Below are positions 44,001-54,084 of a DNA stretch of 64,000 bases, piece after piece (positions within the stretch are counted from its first letter, which is position 1; the number at the start of each line of letters is the position of its first letter). Under the pieces are notes generated by a model, which saw nothing but the letters and a program-made list of their open reading frames with translations, had not been told where the DNA came from and made no database searches. Source of the stretch: a bacterium. Its GTDB lineage: Bacteria > Hinthialibacterota > Hinthialibacteria > Hinthialibacterales > Hinthialibacteraceae. The DNA lies in the NCBI GenBank assembly GCA_016125385.1, contig WGLV01000004.1, forward strand, positions 1-64,000, read 5' to 3'. The position numbers were made by a program, and so were the translations under genes.

Positions 44001-47000
44001 CGCCGTCGCTGAAGCCATCGCCGTCCGAATCGGCCACGAGTGGATTGGTGTGATTGCTTTCTTCCTGAGCGTTCGTGAGTCCGTCGCCGTCGGGGTCTTC
44101 CGCCGAGTCGGAGGTTCCATTGCTGTTGGAGTCCGCCGCGAAGGGGTTCGTCAACGATCGGTTCAGTTCAAAATCATCCGACAATCCGTCGCCGTCGTCA
44201 TCGGGGTCGATCGCGTTGGGAGTTCCATCGCCGTCGAAGTCCCCATCGGGATCGTACACGATGGCTTCGCTCCATACGCCGGAGTTGTTGCCCGCCGCGT
44301 CGCGCAGTTCCATAAAGACCACAGCGAGGTTGTTCCATGAATGGGGCGTGATGGCGTAGCCACTGACCGTGCGCCGGAAGGCGCGCCAGGGAACCGAACT
44401 GAAATCGGCGGAATCAGATACGCGCATGCTGGCGGTGTCCGTGGATGCAACGACTCGAATGTTGACGGCGAGACGGTCGGTATATTTGGCGCCATTGTTG
44501 AGCAGGATGTAGCCCAGAGGCGGAGTGGGGTCGCTGACCGCGACGCCGCTGACAACGGATGAGGGCGCACTCGTCGAGCCGCCGTCTCCCACGCCCATGA
44601 CGCGGTAAAAGTATTGCTTGCCCGGGGTGACGCTGGCATCGTAGTACACGCCTTCCGCATCGGCTTTCGCGATCTCGGTCACGTCGCTGAATGGGCCGCC
44701 GGCCGACGTGGAGCGCTGGATTTTCACGCTTTTATAGAACTTGCTGAATGGATACTGGATGCCGATTTCATTTGCGCGAGGAACGGCGGACTCTCCGTCG
44801 TCGATGATCTCTTTAATGATGGAGACCGCGGAGGGGCGAGGCAGCATGTCGTCTTCACTCACCCAGGCGTTGGCGCCGCGCTTGACTTCAGAGCCGTCGC
44901 CCTCGCCGCCGTTGTCAGTGTCGGCGTCGACGGGAATGAGGCCTCTCCTATATTCTTCGAGATTGTTCAAACCGTCATCGTCAAGATCGTCGGTTTCAAT
45001 CAGGTTTCCACCCCACAGTTTCTCCCAACGATCGGGAATGCCATCGAGATCGTCGTCGACGTGGTAGGTTTTCCAGAAATTATTTGGATATTCATACACA
45101 TGAAACGCGCCCAACAGTTCGCGGGTAAATGTGGCGCCTGAATTGGAGACGCCATCGACGTTGATGCTGACGCTATAGGCCCCGCCAGCATGAGTTCCGC
45201 CCGATTCCGATGTGGGCATCTCGCTGGCGTTGGAGGCGATGGTGGTTCGGCGGAAGGTGATGGCGTAAAGACCGTCGTTTTTCTGACCATCGTCATGCGC
45301 GCCGTCATCATAAAGAGTCAACGCGTCTTTTGAACCATCCGGCAGGCTGACGATCGCTTGAACTTTCGCGCCTTTGACCGGGCCGTCATCGTCGGTGAGG
45401 ACGACGTTGATCGGCATGGGCAGGCCACGCAAAAAGCGGCTCGCGCCCACGTCGTCACGCGGCCGAGTGCGCTCGCCCTGCAGAATCAGCTGAGCCTCGA
45501 CGCCGGTGACGTTTTTGGCGGACAGGATGGAAAGAAACTGAACGGTCCTCCCGGATGAAGTCAGAGTCAGCGTCCAATCGCCTTGAGGCACGTCATCAAG
45601 ACGGATTACCGTGACGGTGGTGGCTGTTTCGATCGAATCGCCCGCCACACCGTCCTGAATCGCCACGCCGCTGGGATCAGTCAACTTTACGGTGACGGTT
45701 TCAGATACGTCGTTCCAGTTAACGATAAGAATCCCATCGGTCAGGTCAGGCTCGGTAACGGGGATCTTCATGGTGACGCCGGTGGAATCGGCCTCGCCGT
45801 ATTGAGACCAGAGGCGTGATTGACCGAGCGCGTCCTGTTCGATATAGGAGTACACATTCGCGAGGCGGTTAGGCAGTTCGAGGACGGATGCGTCGGTGAC
45901 GGCGCTGGGTTTGGCCAGCGTCCTGCTCGATCTAGCGCGCTTGGCGGAAACCACCGTTCCGGTATCAACGTAATAGAAATCGCCATCGGTTTGCCACGCG
46001 ATTTCTGAAAGCGTGTCGGTGTCGGCGTCGGGGCCGAAACCGATGGTATTGACACGAGTGGCTTCACCGGTCAGCGAGGCTTTGACGTTGTTCCAATAGA
46101 GCGATTCGTTCTCCTTGCCATCGCTCAGCAGCGTAATGTAGTGGAGATTGGAAGAGACGCCTTTGTTTTTGAGTTCATCGATGGCGGCGCCGAGACCGTC
46201 GCCGATCGAGGTTGTGCCGTCCGCTTCGAGCGAGTTGACGGCGAGGCCGGCGAGTATGCGGGTCAGCAGGTTGGAGGTTGAAAGCGGTAGCAGTACGTCC
46301 GCGTCGGCGGAGAAGCCCGCCACGCCGATCTGATCGTCGTCAGGCACGACGCTGGTCAACATGAGGCCCGCGTTAATGGCGGCGACCAGTTTATCATCAG
46401 AAGCCATGCTGCCCGACTCATCGACGACCAGCATCTGTGAACGGCGCACGACGGTGTAATCGACCGCAAGGGTCTGGGTCGCGCTGGGACCGGATGAACC
46501 GAGTTGAACGCGCAGATCGTAACGCCCGCCCGCGGTTTGAACCGGAGCGCGAACGCTCAGCCAGTATTCACCCTGCACGTCGAGACCGTAGATCACCGAG
46601 GCGGTTTCTGTTCCCACTGTGACGATGAAATCCTCATAATTCAGCCCTTCAACGGAGGGAGAACCCAGAATGCTGGGGCCGGTCACCACCAGCCGGATCA
46701 AAAAGCGCTCGGGGTTGGTTTCTTCACCGACATAGGCCGGGTCGTCGAAGTCGGGGCTGCGGAGTTCAATTTTGGCTTCACCCGCCGCGAAGACGGCTTC
46801 GACGTCCGTTTCATCGTCGAGCCCCCCCGCAGTGAACGCGATGGTTTTTACGGGATGATCGCGGTCGTTGTAATAAGCGCGCTTGAGTTCGTCGCCGAAC
46901 GTTTTATATACGCTGATCGCCTGGTTTGAGTCGTTGACGCGCATGACGGCGAGCGACATGTCTTCATCGCTCCATGCCTGTACGCCGTAAATCTGAGCGT

Positions 47001-48015
47001 TGGTTGGAATGGAGCCTTCGGCGTAGACCGCGCCCCATTCCGTGACGCTTTTGACGAAGGAATATCCGGTTGAATTCAGCGTTCCCACGTTGGTTGTGTT
47101 GACCTTGCGGTACGCTTGGCCCGCGTCGTCGTCATCGGAATAGCCGTACCATTGGGGCGACACCGGCGCGCCCGGCACAGCGTTGGCGTAATCTTTCAGA
47201 TAATTGGCGATGGTGAAATCCTGCCACGATTCTTTGAACGATGAGTCGGAATCAATATCGCGCACCAGATCGTCGACCAGCTCTTTCGTATCGGGGTCGG
47301 CGCTGGAGGCGCGATTGATGAGCCGCTTCATGAAGTCGGCGCCGCCGTAGACATCCAGATCGGTGCGCTGAAAAGCGTTGGGGCTGACGCCGAATCGTTC
47401 GCTGAGGTAGTTCCAGTACAGAGCGCTGGAATAACTTAAATCCATCAGGCGGCGGTTAGGATTGCTGAGATAGCCGTCGACTTCCTGGTAATACCGCAAG
47501 GTTACGTCATTATCGATGTCATCATAAAGTTTGTCTTCCATGAACTTGGCGCCGCCTTCGATGAGCCAGGTTCCCCAATCGGAGGTGGAATCGACATTGG
47601 CGTATTGAACGTGATGGAACATTTCATGCGTTACAAGCCGCCGGTGTTCGATCTCATAAGGCTGGTTGTTCGAGCGCGAGGTGTTGTACCAGATTCGGGC
47701 GCGGATGGCTTCGGCGTAGCCGTAGTCCATCTTTTCAAACCAGTTATAGCGGTCGTCGTATTTCCAATAGGGCTCGTCGAAATCGAGGTCGAGATAAAGA
47801 TCTTGCGTCGGGCTGAGTGCGTCGTACACCCATTGAGCGTGAGATGACGATACGTAATCGTCGCTGGATGAATCCATATCCCGGTAGACCACATGGCCGT
47901 CGGCGTCGGGGCCGAATTCGAGGTCCATGTTGCTCGGCGGTTTTTCATCCGAGGCGTAAACGCACATTGTCAGGAGGCACAACAACAGGGTGATCAGGAT
48001 GGATTTCGTTTTCAT
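41002..48015 (-). CDS. Giant secreted multidomain protein: HExxH peptidase-like, VWA, lactonase propeller, CARDB
   Basis: ATG 48015 has GGAG 8 bases upstream; an in-frame GTG at 48024 is less likely. 2337 residues. In order: signal peptide; a gluzincin-like region (~20-280) with HEMFHH (H130-E131...H134) and WLIEGGAKFMEDK providing a third acidic ligand; a region ~290-510 of unknown beta type; VWA domain (~520-710) with MIDAS DESGSM; presenilin-like/choice-of-anchor region; FN3 (~1020-1200); thrombospondin-type-3 calcium repeats (~1240-1345); a TPTPVPTPTVTPTPR linker; a seven-bladed lactonase/YVTN-like propeller (~1385-1725); three CARDB domains (~1740-2125); another Thr-Pro linker; and a ~190-residue beta C-terminal domain. 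A surface adhesin or matrix-modifying protease is the reasonable inference. Peptidase activity depends on the HExxH site being real. Confidence 0.78.
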   Translation of the reverse strand: MKTKSILITLLLCLLTMCVYASDEKPPSNMDLEFGPDADGHVVYRDMDSSSDDYVSSSHAQWVYDALSPTQDLYLDLDFDEPYWKYDDRYNWFEKMDYGYAEAIRARIWYNTSRSNNQPYEIEHRRLVTHEMFHHVQYANVDSTSDWGTWLIEGGAKFMEDKLYDDIDNDVTLRYYQEVDGYLSNPNRRLMDLSYSSALYWNYLSERFGVSPNAFQRTDLDVYGGADFMKRLINRASSADPDTKELVDDLVRDIDSDSSFKESWQDFTIANYLKDYANAVPGAPVSPQWYGYSDDDDAGQAYRKVNTTNVGTLNSTGYSFVKSVTEWGAVYAEGSIPTNAQIYGVQAWSDEDMSLAVMRVNDSNQAISVYKTFGDELKRAYYNDRDHPVKTIAFTAGGLDDETDVEAVFAAGEAKIELRSPDFDDPAYVGEETNPERFLIRLVVTGPSILGSPSVEGLNYEDFIVTVGTETASVIYGLDVQGEYWLSVRAPVQTAGGRYDLRVQLGSSGPSATQTLAVDYTVVRRSQMLVVDESGSMASDDKLVAAINAGLMLTSVVPDDDQIGVAGFSADADVLLPLSTSNLLTRILAGLAVNSLEADGTTSIGDGLGAAIDELKNKGVSSNLHYITLLSDGKENESLYWNNVKASLTGEATRVNTIGFGPDADTDTLSEIAWQTDGDFYYVDTGTVVSAKRARSSRTLAKPSAVTDASVLELPNRLANVYSYIEQDALGQSRLWSQYGEADSTGVTMKIPVTEPDLTDGILIVNWNDVSETVTVKLTDPSGVAIQDGVAGDSIETATTVTVIRLDDVPQGDWTLTLTSSGRTVQFLSILSAKNVTGVEAQLILQGERTRPRDDVGASRFLRGLPMPINVVLTDDDGPVKGAKVQAIVSLPDGSKDALTLYDDGAHDDGQKNDGLYAITFRRTTIASNASEMPTSESGGTHAGGAYSVSINVDGVSNSGATFTRELLGAFHVYEYPNNFWKTYHVDDDLDGIPDRWEKLWGGNLIETDDLDDDGLNNLEEYRRGLIPVDADTDNGGEGDGSEVKRGANAWVSEDDMLPRPSAVSIIKEIIDDGESAVPRANEIGIQYPFSKFYKSVKIQRSTSAGGPFSDVTEIAKADAEGVYYDASVTPGKQYFYRVMGVGDGGSTSAPSSVVSGVAVSDPTPPLGYILLNNGAKYTDRLAVNIRVVASTDTASMRVSDSADFSSVPWRAFRRTVSGYAITPHSWNNLAVVFMELRDAAGNNSGVWSEAIVYDPDGDFDGDGTPNAIDPDDDGDGLSDDFELNRSLTNPFAADSNSNGTSDSAEDPDGDGLTNAQEESNHTNPLVADSDGDGFSDGAEISASTDPLNPASYPGAPTPTPVPTPTVTPTPRTGGGLIDFPFIFNHLKTYANKQDGVSGLGGVKRINITPDGRFIYASSVDDNSLAYFKRDRENGLLTYAGARQQQDDVNQPGDFVLSPDGALLYAVNGKGVLTTFQRNPDSGELKPVSTLTELAATQAGASFKLALSPDGRYLYAAQKGSERIVAFKRDEKTGALVFVKLFRVGGVDVTNPPAIQDMGFTDGGRTLLVLTSGDRSLASFAINPDSGNLVLNNRLDLNKTADGKAIDYTEIDIDPSSNRISLLSAQGGAVALLKRDDAGVFSIGSSARDASLTTASQTLWLRGESALLVVNPDGISVLTQGKNGLSLAGKLGSQELGASFANLTAILLSDDGKFLYAASRGDGKIPPAIHVFAVERVTSSTTPKPDLIVSRFMLSGDKRLLTGEVIGSRLEAIASNNGSADSADFTVGFYLSTDAQITTSDRLLIGGRESVSALTAGQSLGVSIAEEMAIPADVAPGVYFLGALADETNTNAESNETNNSAVIPVSIETAQPDLVPLSFRIDGEHELYAGETIGNRLRMLVGNKGNAGAGRFTIGVYLSEDETITTSDRLIVGGRESVAELTQGASKSVSIASVAAIPDDLMPGVYFLGVIVDETGAVSERDETNNTASFCVGIGVRLTNLKPVEFRLSDYSTLLAGEAISDRIIARVANTGDAPCDSFNVAFYLSEDEHVDVTDRLLVGGREQVSGLNAGEDTLVSTASVMSIPPSVVPGWYYLGVLVDETRKIAESDEDDNVALIPVLIGDASGATPTPRPTATPRPTVQPTPTPQAGSTAPKAIKVFTFNADTLDAEGFLVQPGGFINAKSGLAAIGPIPTEEGSRATDGRGVSLTCQPGEVITIFARGITVGRLPVVVSAAVMTSGPEGKFALAALDGSFDGSINALIPANNKHLAEGYRRVSLIYQPTTSDTLSVVLQLEVEANAPGPVTVYVDNVNVIPLTAGTLIGPNSLKIDRITDDNQ

Positions 48016-48526
48016 TTCACACACTCCACGCAGGAAAAAATAGAAATTGCACCGGCGTTGCTCGTTCGCTGGAAATCAACAGATGGAGTCAACGGGATCG
48101 ATGAACAGACCGCCGCGGTCCGACGAATATCAGGATGGGAAAGACGAGGTGACGTCGATCATTATACGCCGGTGTTAGATGATAAAACGTAAAGAAAAAT
48201 AAATTATTCGATCCACATTGATATATTTTTTTCAGGAATTCTCATTTAAACGAAGAGATTTTTTCTTTATCGATCGATTTTCTCGGTTTGAGGCGAAGTT
48301 TACGGATGTACTGCTGGATGCGGCGGGGTTCACAAGCATAAGGCCATCAGATGATTATTGCTTCAATTGAATTTAAACAGGATGAGCAACCGAGCGTCCG
48401 CTTCAGTCTCAGGATAACAGATTGCTGAGCCAATTCCCCAATCATCGTTTTTGGAGAATGCGAGGGATCCTCTGTATTCGAAGAATTCAATCGTTTGGTA
48501 ACATTGAAAAATCAAATAAGGGAGCC
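48016..48526. other. Intergenic region, no gene seen
   Basis: About 510 bases between the two giant genes, both read leftward. It carries the likely promoter of 41002-48015 close to 48030-48180 and an AT-rich stretch at 48180-48280. I find no repeat, RNA gene or strong hairpin. Confidence 0.5.
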
Positions 48527-51500
48527 CTAGCGTGCGGTCCAGTCCTGAATCTTCGTCAATGCTGAGACCGTCACAGTCACGGAGCTCTCTTCCCGATTTC
48601 CATCCGAGTCTCGAATGGTATACTTGATATGGTCGTCGCCAGTGAAATCCGCTCGGGATCGATAAAAGACAGTCCCATCGGAATTCACCCCTGCGACGCC
48701 ATGTTCAGGCTGGGTGACCCCGATCAGTGTTATTTTATCAGAATCCGGATCGGAATCGTTGCTTAAAACGTCTATATGAATCGCAACGCCGCTTTCCGTC
48801 GATGCCCGATCCTCTACAGCGTTTGGATGAGCATTGGCGGGATTGGAATTCTGTTCGTCACCTACTGTCACGAGAATTGTTCGACGATCTTTTACGAAGC
48901 CAAAACGGTTAACGACTTGAATCTTGGTTTCTGTATTGATTCCTGATCGAAAATCATAAAAAGTGGGCGCGGCGATAATCAGAAAATCCGACTCTCCGCC
49001 GTCGTTTGGCCAATTCGGCGATGATACGCAGATAGATTCATTCTCAGAAAAAGCCGACCAGATAAGCCGTTGACCCCCAGCGTTGATAATCGGGATTACC
49101 GCATCCGGATTTTTTTCCGTTAAATGGATTTCCGTCCATCCCAGCCCGATCTGTGGCTCTTCGCGCACAATGCTACTGATCGCCGTGCTTCCGTCATACG
49201 GTTCGCCGTCTACCGAATCCGACACGCCATCCAAATCCGAATCGGATTCCAATGGATTCGAAGGGGCGCCATTTCTACCGAACACTTCATCGCCATCGCT
49301 TCGTCCATCTTGATCGGTATCGGCGATTGTGGGATTCGTTCCAAGCCGCATTTCCTCCAGATTACTCAATCCATCCTGATCAGCGTCTTCAGACGCGTCA
49401 TTTTGCGTTATTTTGAATCCGTACTCCGCTTCATAAGCGTTCGGCATTCCATCCAGATCGGAGTCCCGAACGATCGGATCGATGAACAGAGTTGTTTGCG
49501 CTGTATTTGTAAGATAGGGAACTGTCATCTCATTACTTTCCGTGGAAGACACAATGAGTGCGACCGCGGATTCGGAAAAATCGCCGTCATATTGAAGGGT
49601 CCAAGTGATATCCGTTTCATCATCCCCAACCAGAGGAGCGCCATCATCACCAGTCAATCCATCAATTAAGTGAATCTCTTCATCTTGATTCAAGAGAGAG
49701 CCGTGTGGCGATAGTATCCGCAAGCGCAGCGTGATGTTTTTAACGGGCGACGCATTCAGGTTTGAAACGTGCGCCTTCAAAACAAAACGTTCTCCCGAAT
49801 GTTGAATGAGCGAATCTCCTGTCTCCACCGACCGTGGATTATCCAGGCGAATAAACACCGACGGAGTCAGTTGGATATTACGCAACGCGAACGATCCGAT
49901 GAAGATATCATCTGTATAAGTTTGCATCATGCTTCTTACACTTTGAATTAAATACTTCACTTGATTCTTTTTCGCCAGATAGGCTGGATCGTCAGGCCCC
50001 GTGTAATCTGGAGCAATGACGGACGCGATCAAATCGCGTAGTGCGAAAAACATGTCTGATTCATGCTGCTCGAATCGGAGCCGAATGAATGGAACCTGGC
50101 TGAAACTTGTTTGATCGGGAATATCTGGAGAATTGGGATCCGCCGAAGCCATCAGCGTATCGATTTCGTCCAGAACGGTTCGATAATCCGCCACAACGTT
50201 TCGATACGATCCCGGCTGATCCGCGCGGATTTCCTCCAATAAACCTCCAAAATCGTTATTGTTTACCAACGTATACAACTGACCCAATTTCGTCACGAGT
50301 TGTTGAGATTTGAGAGTTAAACGAGAGAAAAAATCAGGATGAATCGATCCGGTTTGCTGGGTTGGAACCGCTGCAAGGGAGTTTATCGGCGCAGGCCTGA
50401 CGGTTCGAACCTCGGACCAGTCCGGCGGCGTTTTACCAAAGGCAAGACGCGACGCATTATCGGCGTAATCAGGTGCGCGGCCATAAATGAATTTAAAACT
50501 CTGAAAAGTTGAAGCTCCGTTGGAAAGATACTTCAATAATTTTGTAAGTTTGCGGAAGAATTCCGTGTAAGTATTTGGTGCGACGGAGCCTATGAATTTC
50601 AGTAAATCGCTGGCCGAACCAAATGAATTCGCCAACGCCAATTCCGTGCGAACCTGATTGTCTGTTTCGACAGCATCTCGATTCAGTTCATCAATGACGG
50701 CGCTGGTTCGGGTTTTGTCGGTGAAATAACGTTGAATATCGTTTTCACTCCATGAAACGGCTTGATCCACCGATCTCTCCAGGGCTTCATTCGTCAGCGA
50801 ACAATAGGATATATCGAAATTCAAAAATGGATCGACATCTTCTCCACCCACAGATTGATTCTGATCCAGCAACGAACTCACAACATCCCATTGTTCGAGA
50901 TCCAGATTATTGTCGAATAGAATGGGATGAGGGAATTTGACGAGTTCTCTGATAAGCTGTTGCACATACGCCTGTGTCGCTCCGCTTAGTGTGCGGGTTT
51001 GGAACGCGCGTAAGATCAATTCAAGGCTCAATCGAACGTGCCGGCAAATTTTTTGCGCATCGCCGGAATCGACTCCCGCCAGGCGCAGCTCGGTATTTAA
51101 TATCGTGCAAAAAGAAGATAACGCCGATCGAATTATGCCTGCGTCATTGCTTTGAAACACAGGTTCGGCCATGTCGCGCAGCGTTGGAGTGGGAGCGTCA
51201 CCGGGAATCCGAAAACTCTCAGAATAGCCCGAAACGAGCGTTCTGTTCTCCAATCCAGAACGGTTCAATCTCGCGCGCATTGCGGATATGTCGCTTCGCG
51301 TGAAATCCAGTTCTCCATATAGATCGGCGGCCAGATTGCTGAATCCTGTGAGTAAAAATGTAAGCATGTTATCTGACCAGTAAGCCGCGTCATTGATGGC
51401 GCGCTCGGCGTCGATGGATCGTTTGACGCCTTCGATTTTTTCCGGCGTTTGCAGCGAAACATCGCTTTCCATGCTGGATAAATGATCCATTATACGATCT

Positions 51501-52762
51501 TCAATCGGCTTGTAATGAACCTTGCTTGATTCGCTCAACGCGGTAGCCACTTCCCGCTTGATTCCAATTTCCTCCAGAGCCTCCAGCGGAATGTTCACAG
51601 AAGTAAGTTGATTGGGTAGCAGGGAATGATTCAATGAGCGATTCTCAAGCAAATGCGTTTCGCCGACTCCCGCAATCGTCGTTGAGGGCGACAAGACTTT
51701 AATGTAATAATAGCCCGGCGCCAACGATGAGCCTCCAGCCGTATCGATGAGAGAAAACACATTCAATCCATCAATCCGTATTTCGCTCAAGCCATCGTGA
51801 ATGGATTCGGGAGTCAACGCTTGACAGGCGACCGGGGTGGAATGAGCGTCCGCGAAGGCGACATAATCTCGCATGGATTCATCCGGCCCGCGTTCACGCA
51901 ATCCGAAATCCTGCAATCTTACTTCAATGGACGCGTGTTCTACTGGAACAGGATTAACGGTATTTAAAAACACGTTGACCGATAGCGAGCCTTTTTCATT
52001 TAACTCATCGACCGAATCGCTTTGTTTGACGAACCGGAGGGGATAACGGCTGAGGACGCCGCATCCTGAAGCGCTGATTGCGGAGGGGCGGCCCTCGCCA
52101 AGCTCGACGTCGGCGCCTTCAGGAAAACCGAACACCGGATATTGCGGATCAGAGAACGAAATATTTAAATTAACGGCGTCGCCTTGATAAGAATCAAACA
52201 AGAGATTGGAGATGGACGTGACGCCTTCCACGTATTGCCGGATGTGGAGTGAAACGCCATGTTCGTATATTGGTGTTTGGGGCGAGACGCCTTGCATATC
52301 CAATAAAAAACTGTTGACAAGCCAGTTATATTCCACGTAGCCTTCGATGTTGTACAGAATGGTTTCAATATGTTTATTATAATTATAATTCCAGTGGTCA
52401 ATTTGATTGGATGCATTTAAAACGGCTTCCCGGCTGGCGTAGCCATGATGATGAATGTATACCCCGTTATAATAAAACCGCCAATAATTGTTTTGAGAAT
52501 TACGAACACGCTCGCTGCTCAAAAAATTAAGCCGTATGAGATCCTTTCCATACATTGGGAAATTCGCGTGTGCAAAAAGGCTTTTACATCGGTCCAGTTC
52601 CTCCGGCTTCCATTGTTCCTTCACAAAAATGGATTCCAACCGCCAGGTTCCGCTGAGGTCGAAGATAATGGGATTGATTTGCGCATGAGTAGGCGCCGCA
52701 CAAAACAAAACAGCTAAAAGCGTGATTGCGTGTTGAAACGTTGAGATCAATCGTCGATTCAT
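48527..52762 (-). CDS. Giant secreted protein with thrombospondin-3 repeats and C-terminal Big_9/cadherin-like domain
   Basis: ATG 52762 has GGGAGG 6 bases upstream (better than 52783). 1411 residues with signal peptide (MNRRLISTFQHAITLLAVLF...THA-Q). The first ~1000 residues have no family I recognise; they hold beta strands and helical stretches with no membrane segments. Residues ~1120-1225 carry calcium-type repeats: DSDLDGMPNAYEAEYGF, DADQDGLSNLEEMRLGTNP, DTDQDGRSDGDEVFGR, DSDLDGVSDSVDG. A Big_9/cadherin-like domain ends the protein (~1320-1400; VEDRASTESGVAIHIDVLS, NDSDPDSDKITLIG). The last residues are KIQDWTAR, a variant of the aromatic tail seen in other exported proteins. A large surface protein of unknown function. 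Confidence 0.8.
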   Translation of the reverse strand: MNRRLISTFQHAITLLAVLFCAAPTHAQINPIIFDLSGTWRLESIFVKEQWKPEELDRCKSLFAHANFPMYGKDLIRLNFLSSERVRNSQNNYWRFYYNGVYIHHHGYASREAVLNASNQIDHWNYNYNKHIETILYNIEGYVEYNWLVNSFLLDMQGVSPQTPIYEHGVSLHIRQYVEGVTSISNLLFDSYQGDAVNLNISFSDPQYPVFGFPEGADVELGEGRPSAISASGCGVLSRYPLRFVKQSDSVDELNEKGSLSVNVFLNTVNPVPVEHASIEVRLQDFGLRERGPDESMRDYVAFADAHSTPVACQALTPESIHDGLSEIRIDGLNVFSLIDTAGGSSLAPGYYYIKVLSPSTTIAGVGETHLLENRSLNHSLLPNQLTSVNIPLEALEEIGIKREVATALSESSKVHYKPIEDRIMDHLSSMESDVSLQTPEKIEGVKRSIDAERAINDAAYWSDNMLTFLLTGFSNLAADLYGELDFTRSDISAMRARLNRSGLENRTLVSGYSESFRIPGDAPTPTLRDMAEPVFQSNDAGIIRSALSSFCTILNTELRLAGVDSGDAQKICRHVRLSLELILRAFQTRTLSGATQAYVQQLIRELVKFPHPILFDNNLDLEQWDVVSSLLDQNQSVGGEDVDPFLNFDISYCSLTNEALERSVDQAVSWSENDIQRYFTDKTRTSAVIDELNRDAVETDNQVRTELALANSFGSASDLLKFIGSVAPNTYTEFFRKLTKLLKYLSNGASTFQSFKFIYGRAPDYADNASRLAFGKTPPDWSEVRTVRPAPINSLAAVPTQQTGSIHPDFFSRLTLKSQQLVTKLGQLYTLVNNNDFGGLLEEIRADQPGSYRNVVADYRTVLDEIDTLMASADPNSPDIPDQTSFSQVPFIRLRFEQHESDMFFALRDLIASVIAPDYTGPDDPAYLAKKNQVKYLIQSVRSMMQTYTDDIFIGSFALRNIQLTPSVFIRLDNPRSVETGDSLIQHSGERFVLKAHVSNLNASPVKNITLRLRILSPHGSLLNQDEEIHLIDGLTGDDGAPLVGDDETDITWTLQYDGDFSESAVALIVSSTESNEMTVPYLTNTAQTTLFIDPIVRDSDLDGMPNAYEAEYGFKITQNDASEDADQDGLSNLEEMRLGTNPTIADTDQDGRSDGDEVFGRNGAPSNPLESDSDLDGVSDSVDGEPYDGSTAISSIVREEPQIGLGWTEIHLTEKNPDAVIPIINAGGQRLIWSAFSENESICVSSPNWPNDGGESDFLIIAAPTFYDFRSGINTETKIQVVNRFGFVKDRRTILVTVGDEQNSNPANAHPNAVEDRASTESGVAIHIDVLSNDSDPDSDKITLIGVTQPEHGVAGVNSDGTVFYRSRADFTGDDHIKYTIRDSDGNREESSVTVTVSALTKIQDWTAR

Positions 52763-53271
52763 CAATCGCCTCCCTGTTTCCATATCATGATTTCATCTGC
52801 ATTAAGTCTTGTTATTCAGAATCTTTTATACGCATTTGCTGTTCAGAAGAATCACGCGGGTATCTATAAATTTACGGCGACATTCGGTTAGGTATGAATA
52901 TTGATATAGCATAGTTTATATACGAGATCAACAAAACATTTGCCCATTCCAATGTACTCCTCCTCTGCGGATATCGAATCCTATCTCGAATCGGAGAAGC
53001 GGCTTCGATCGTTTTTCCTGTTTTATTCCGCCGATTGTCTCTAAAATGAAAGGGATTTAGGGCTTACTGCGAGAAGACTTCCATCCTGCAACTAGGGCCC
53101 GGATTTACGCATTTACACGACTCATTTTGGCAGGGGAAAGAGAAAGACTATTGATTCAGGGGGGTATCTTTTGTTTGCGACGTTTCTCCTGCAACGAGAT
53201 CTGCGGTTAATGGCGCGGATCCTGTATCTGAAAAAGGGCAATTAGATTCTTTCCATTTGTTCGATCATCAC
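52763..53271. other. Intergenic region, no gene seen
   Basis: About 510 bases between the receiver gene (stop at 53272) and the giant gene start. AT-rich sequence at 52810-52930 may contain the promoter of 48527-52762. No RNA gene, repeat or terminator is clear. Confidence 0.5.
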
Positions 53272-54078
53272 TTAAATGCGTATTGAATTCAAATAGTCCA
53301 CGTCATCGCTCGCCTGTCTGATCGTCGAAATCAATAATTCACGGGTAAATGGTTTTGACACGAAATGCTTTATCCCCTGCCGGGCCGATTCGATCACATT
53401 GGTTTCGGTACCCTGGCCGCTGATCATGATGATCCGGGTATGAGGGGAAGCCTGCCGTACATCAGACAGAGTTTGCAACCCATTTTTCATCGGCATGTTG
53501 ATATCCAGCGTAAGAACATCCGGCTTGATGTCCATGCAGGCGTTGGTCGCTTCAACTCCGTTGGAGGCTTCAGCGACCAGACTGTACTTCATGATTAAAA
53601 TCGCCATTTTTAGCTGTGAGCGAATCACGAACAGATCGTCGGCGATCGCGATGCGAACCAGGTCAGGACGCCCCGTTCGAATGGCGCGAATCACATGCGA
53701 TAAATTGTGATTCGTACTGTTAAAAAACATCGAATGGGTTTCTTTCTCTTTCAGAAAATCAAATAAATCACGCCCTCCATTGATACAAACAACCGATACG
53801 CCTCCCCATTTGCCGGTATATTTCAGACCTTCAATCAGTTTCTGAAATTCAGCGAGTTCGTTCACCCGGGTATAGAGGACATGCGGGGCGGATGAAAGAA
53901 ACGACTGTACGCACTCTTCCACGGAAGCCGCCTGGCCGGCGACCCAGTTCATTTCTTCAAAGATGAATTTGACTTCGGAAAACAGGTTCGGTTGAGCATC
54001 CCAGAACAGAATTCGGGGACGTAATTGAATGATCTGGGCTTCTCTCAGACTTCGGGCGCTGGGTGGCACGGAATGCAT
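53272..54078 (-). CDS. Response regulator with degenerate N-terminal and intact C-terminal receivers
   Basis: 268 residues, no DNA-binding domain. The C-terminal receiver (~142-262) is complete: IAIADD, phospho-acceptor in LTLDINMPMKNG, MISGQGT and SKPF. The N-terminal ~130 residues look like a receiver without its active site: RILFWDAQPNLFSEVKFIF in place of the acid pair, PHVLYTRVNELAEF in place of the phospho-Asp strand, and no KP motif. It lies 6 bases after the single-domain receiver gene. As the last gene of the TonB/kinase cluster it may relay phosphate to an unknown output, or sense protein partners via the degenerate half (inference). Confidence 0.85.
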   Translation of the reverse strand: MHSVPPSARSLREAQIIQLRPRILFWDAQPNLFSEVKFIFEEMNWVAGQAASVEECVQSFLSSAPHVLYTRVNELAEFQKLIEGLKYTGKWGGVSVVCINGGRDLFDFLKEKETHSMFFNSTNHNLSHVIRAIRTGRPDLVRIAIADDLFVIRSQLKMAILIMKYSLVAEASNGVEATNACMDIKPDVLTLDINMPMKNGLQTLSDVRQASPHTRIIMISGQGTETNVIESARQGIKHFVSKPFTRELLISTIRQASDDVDYLNSIRI

Positions 54079-54084
54079 CCTCTC

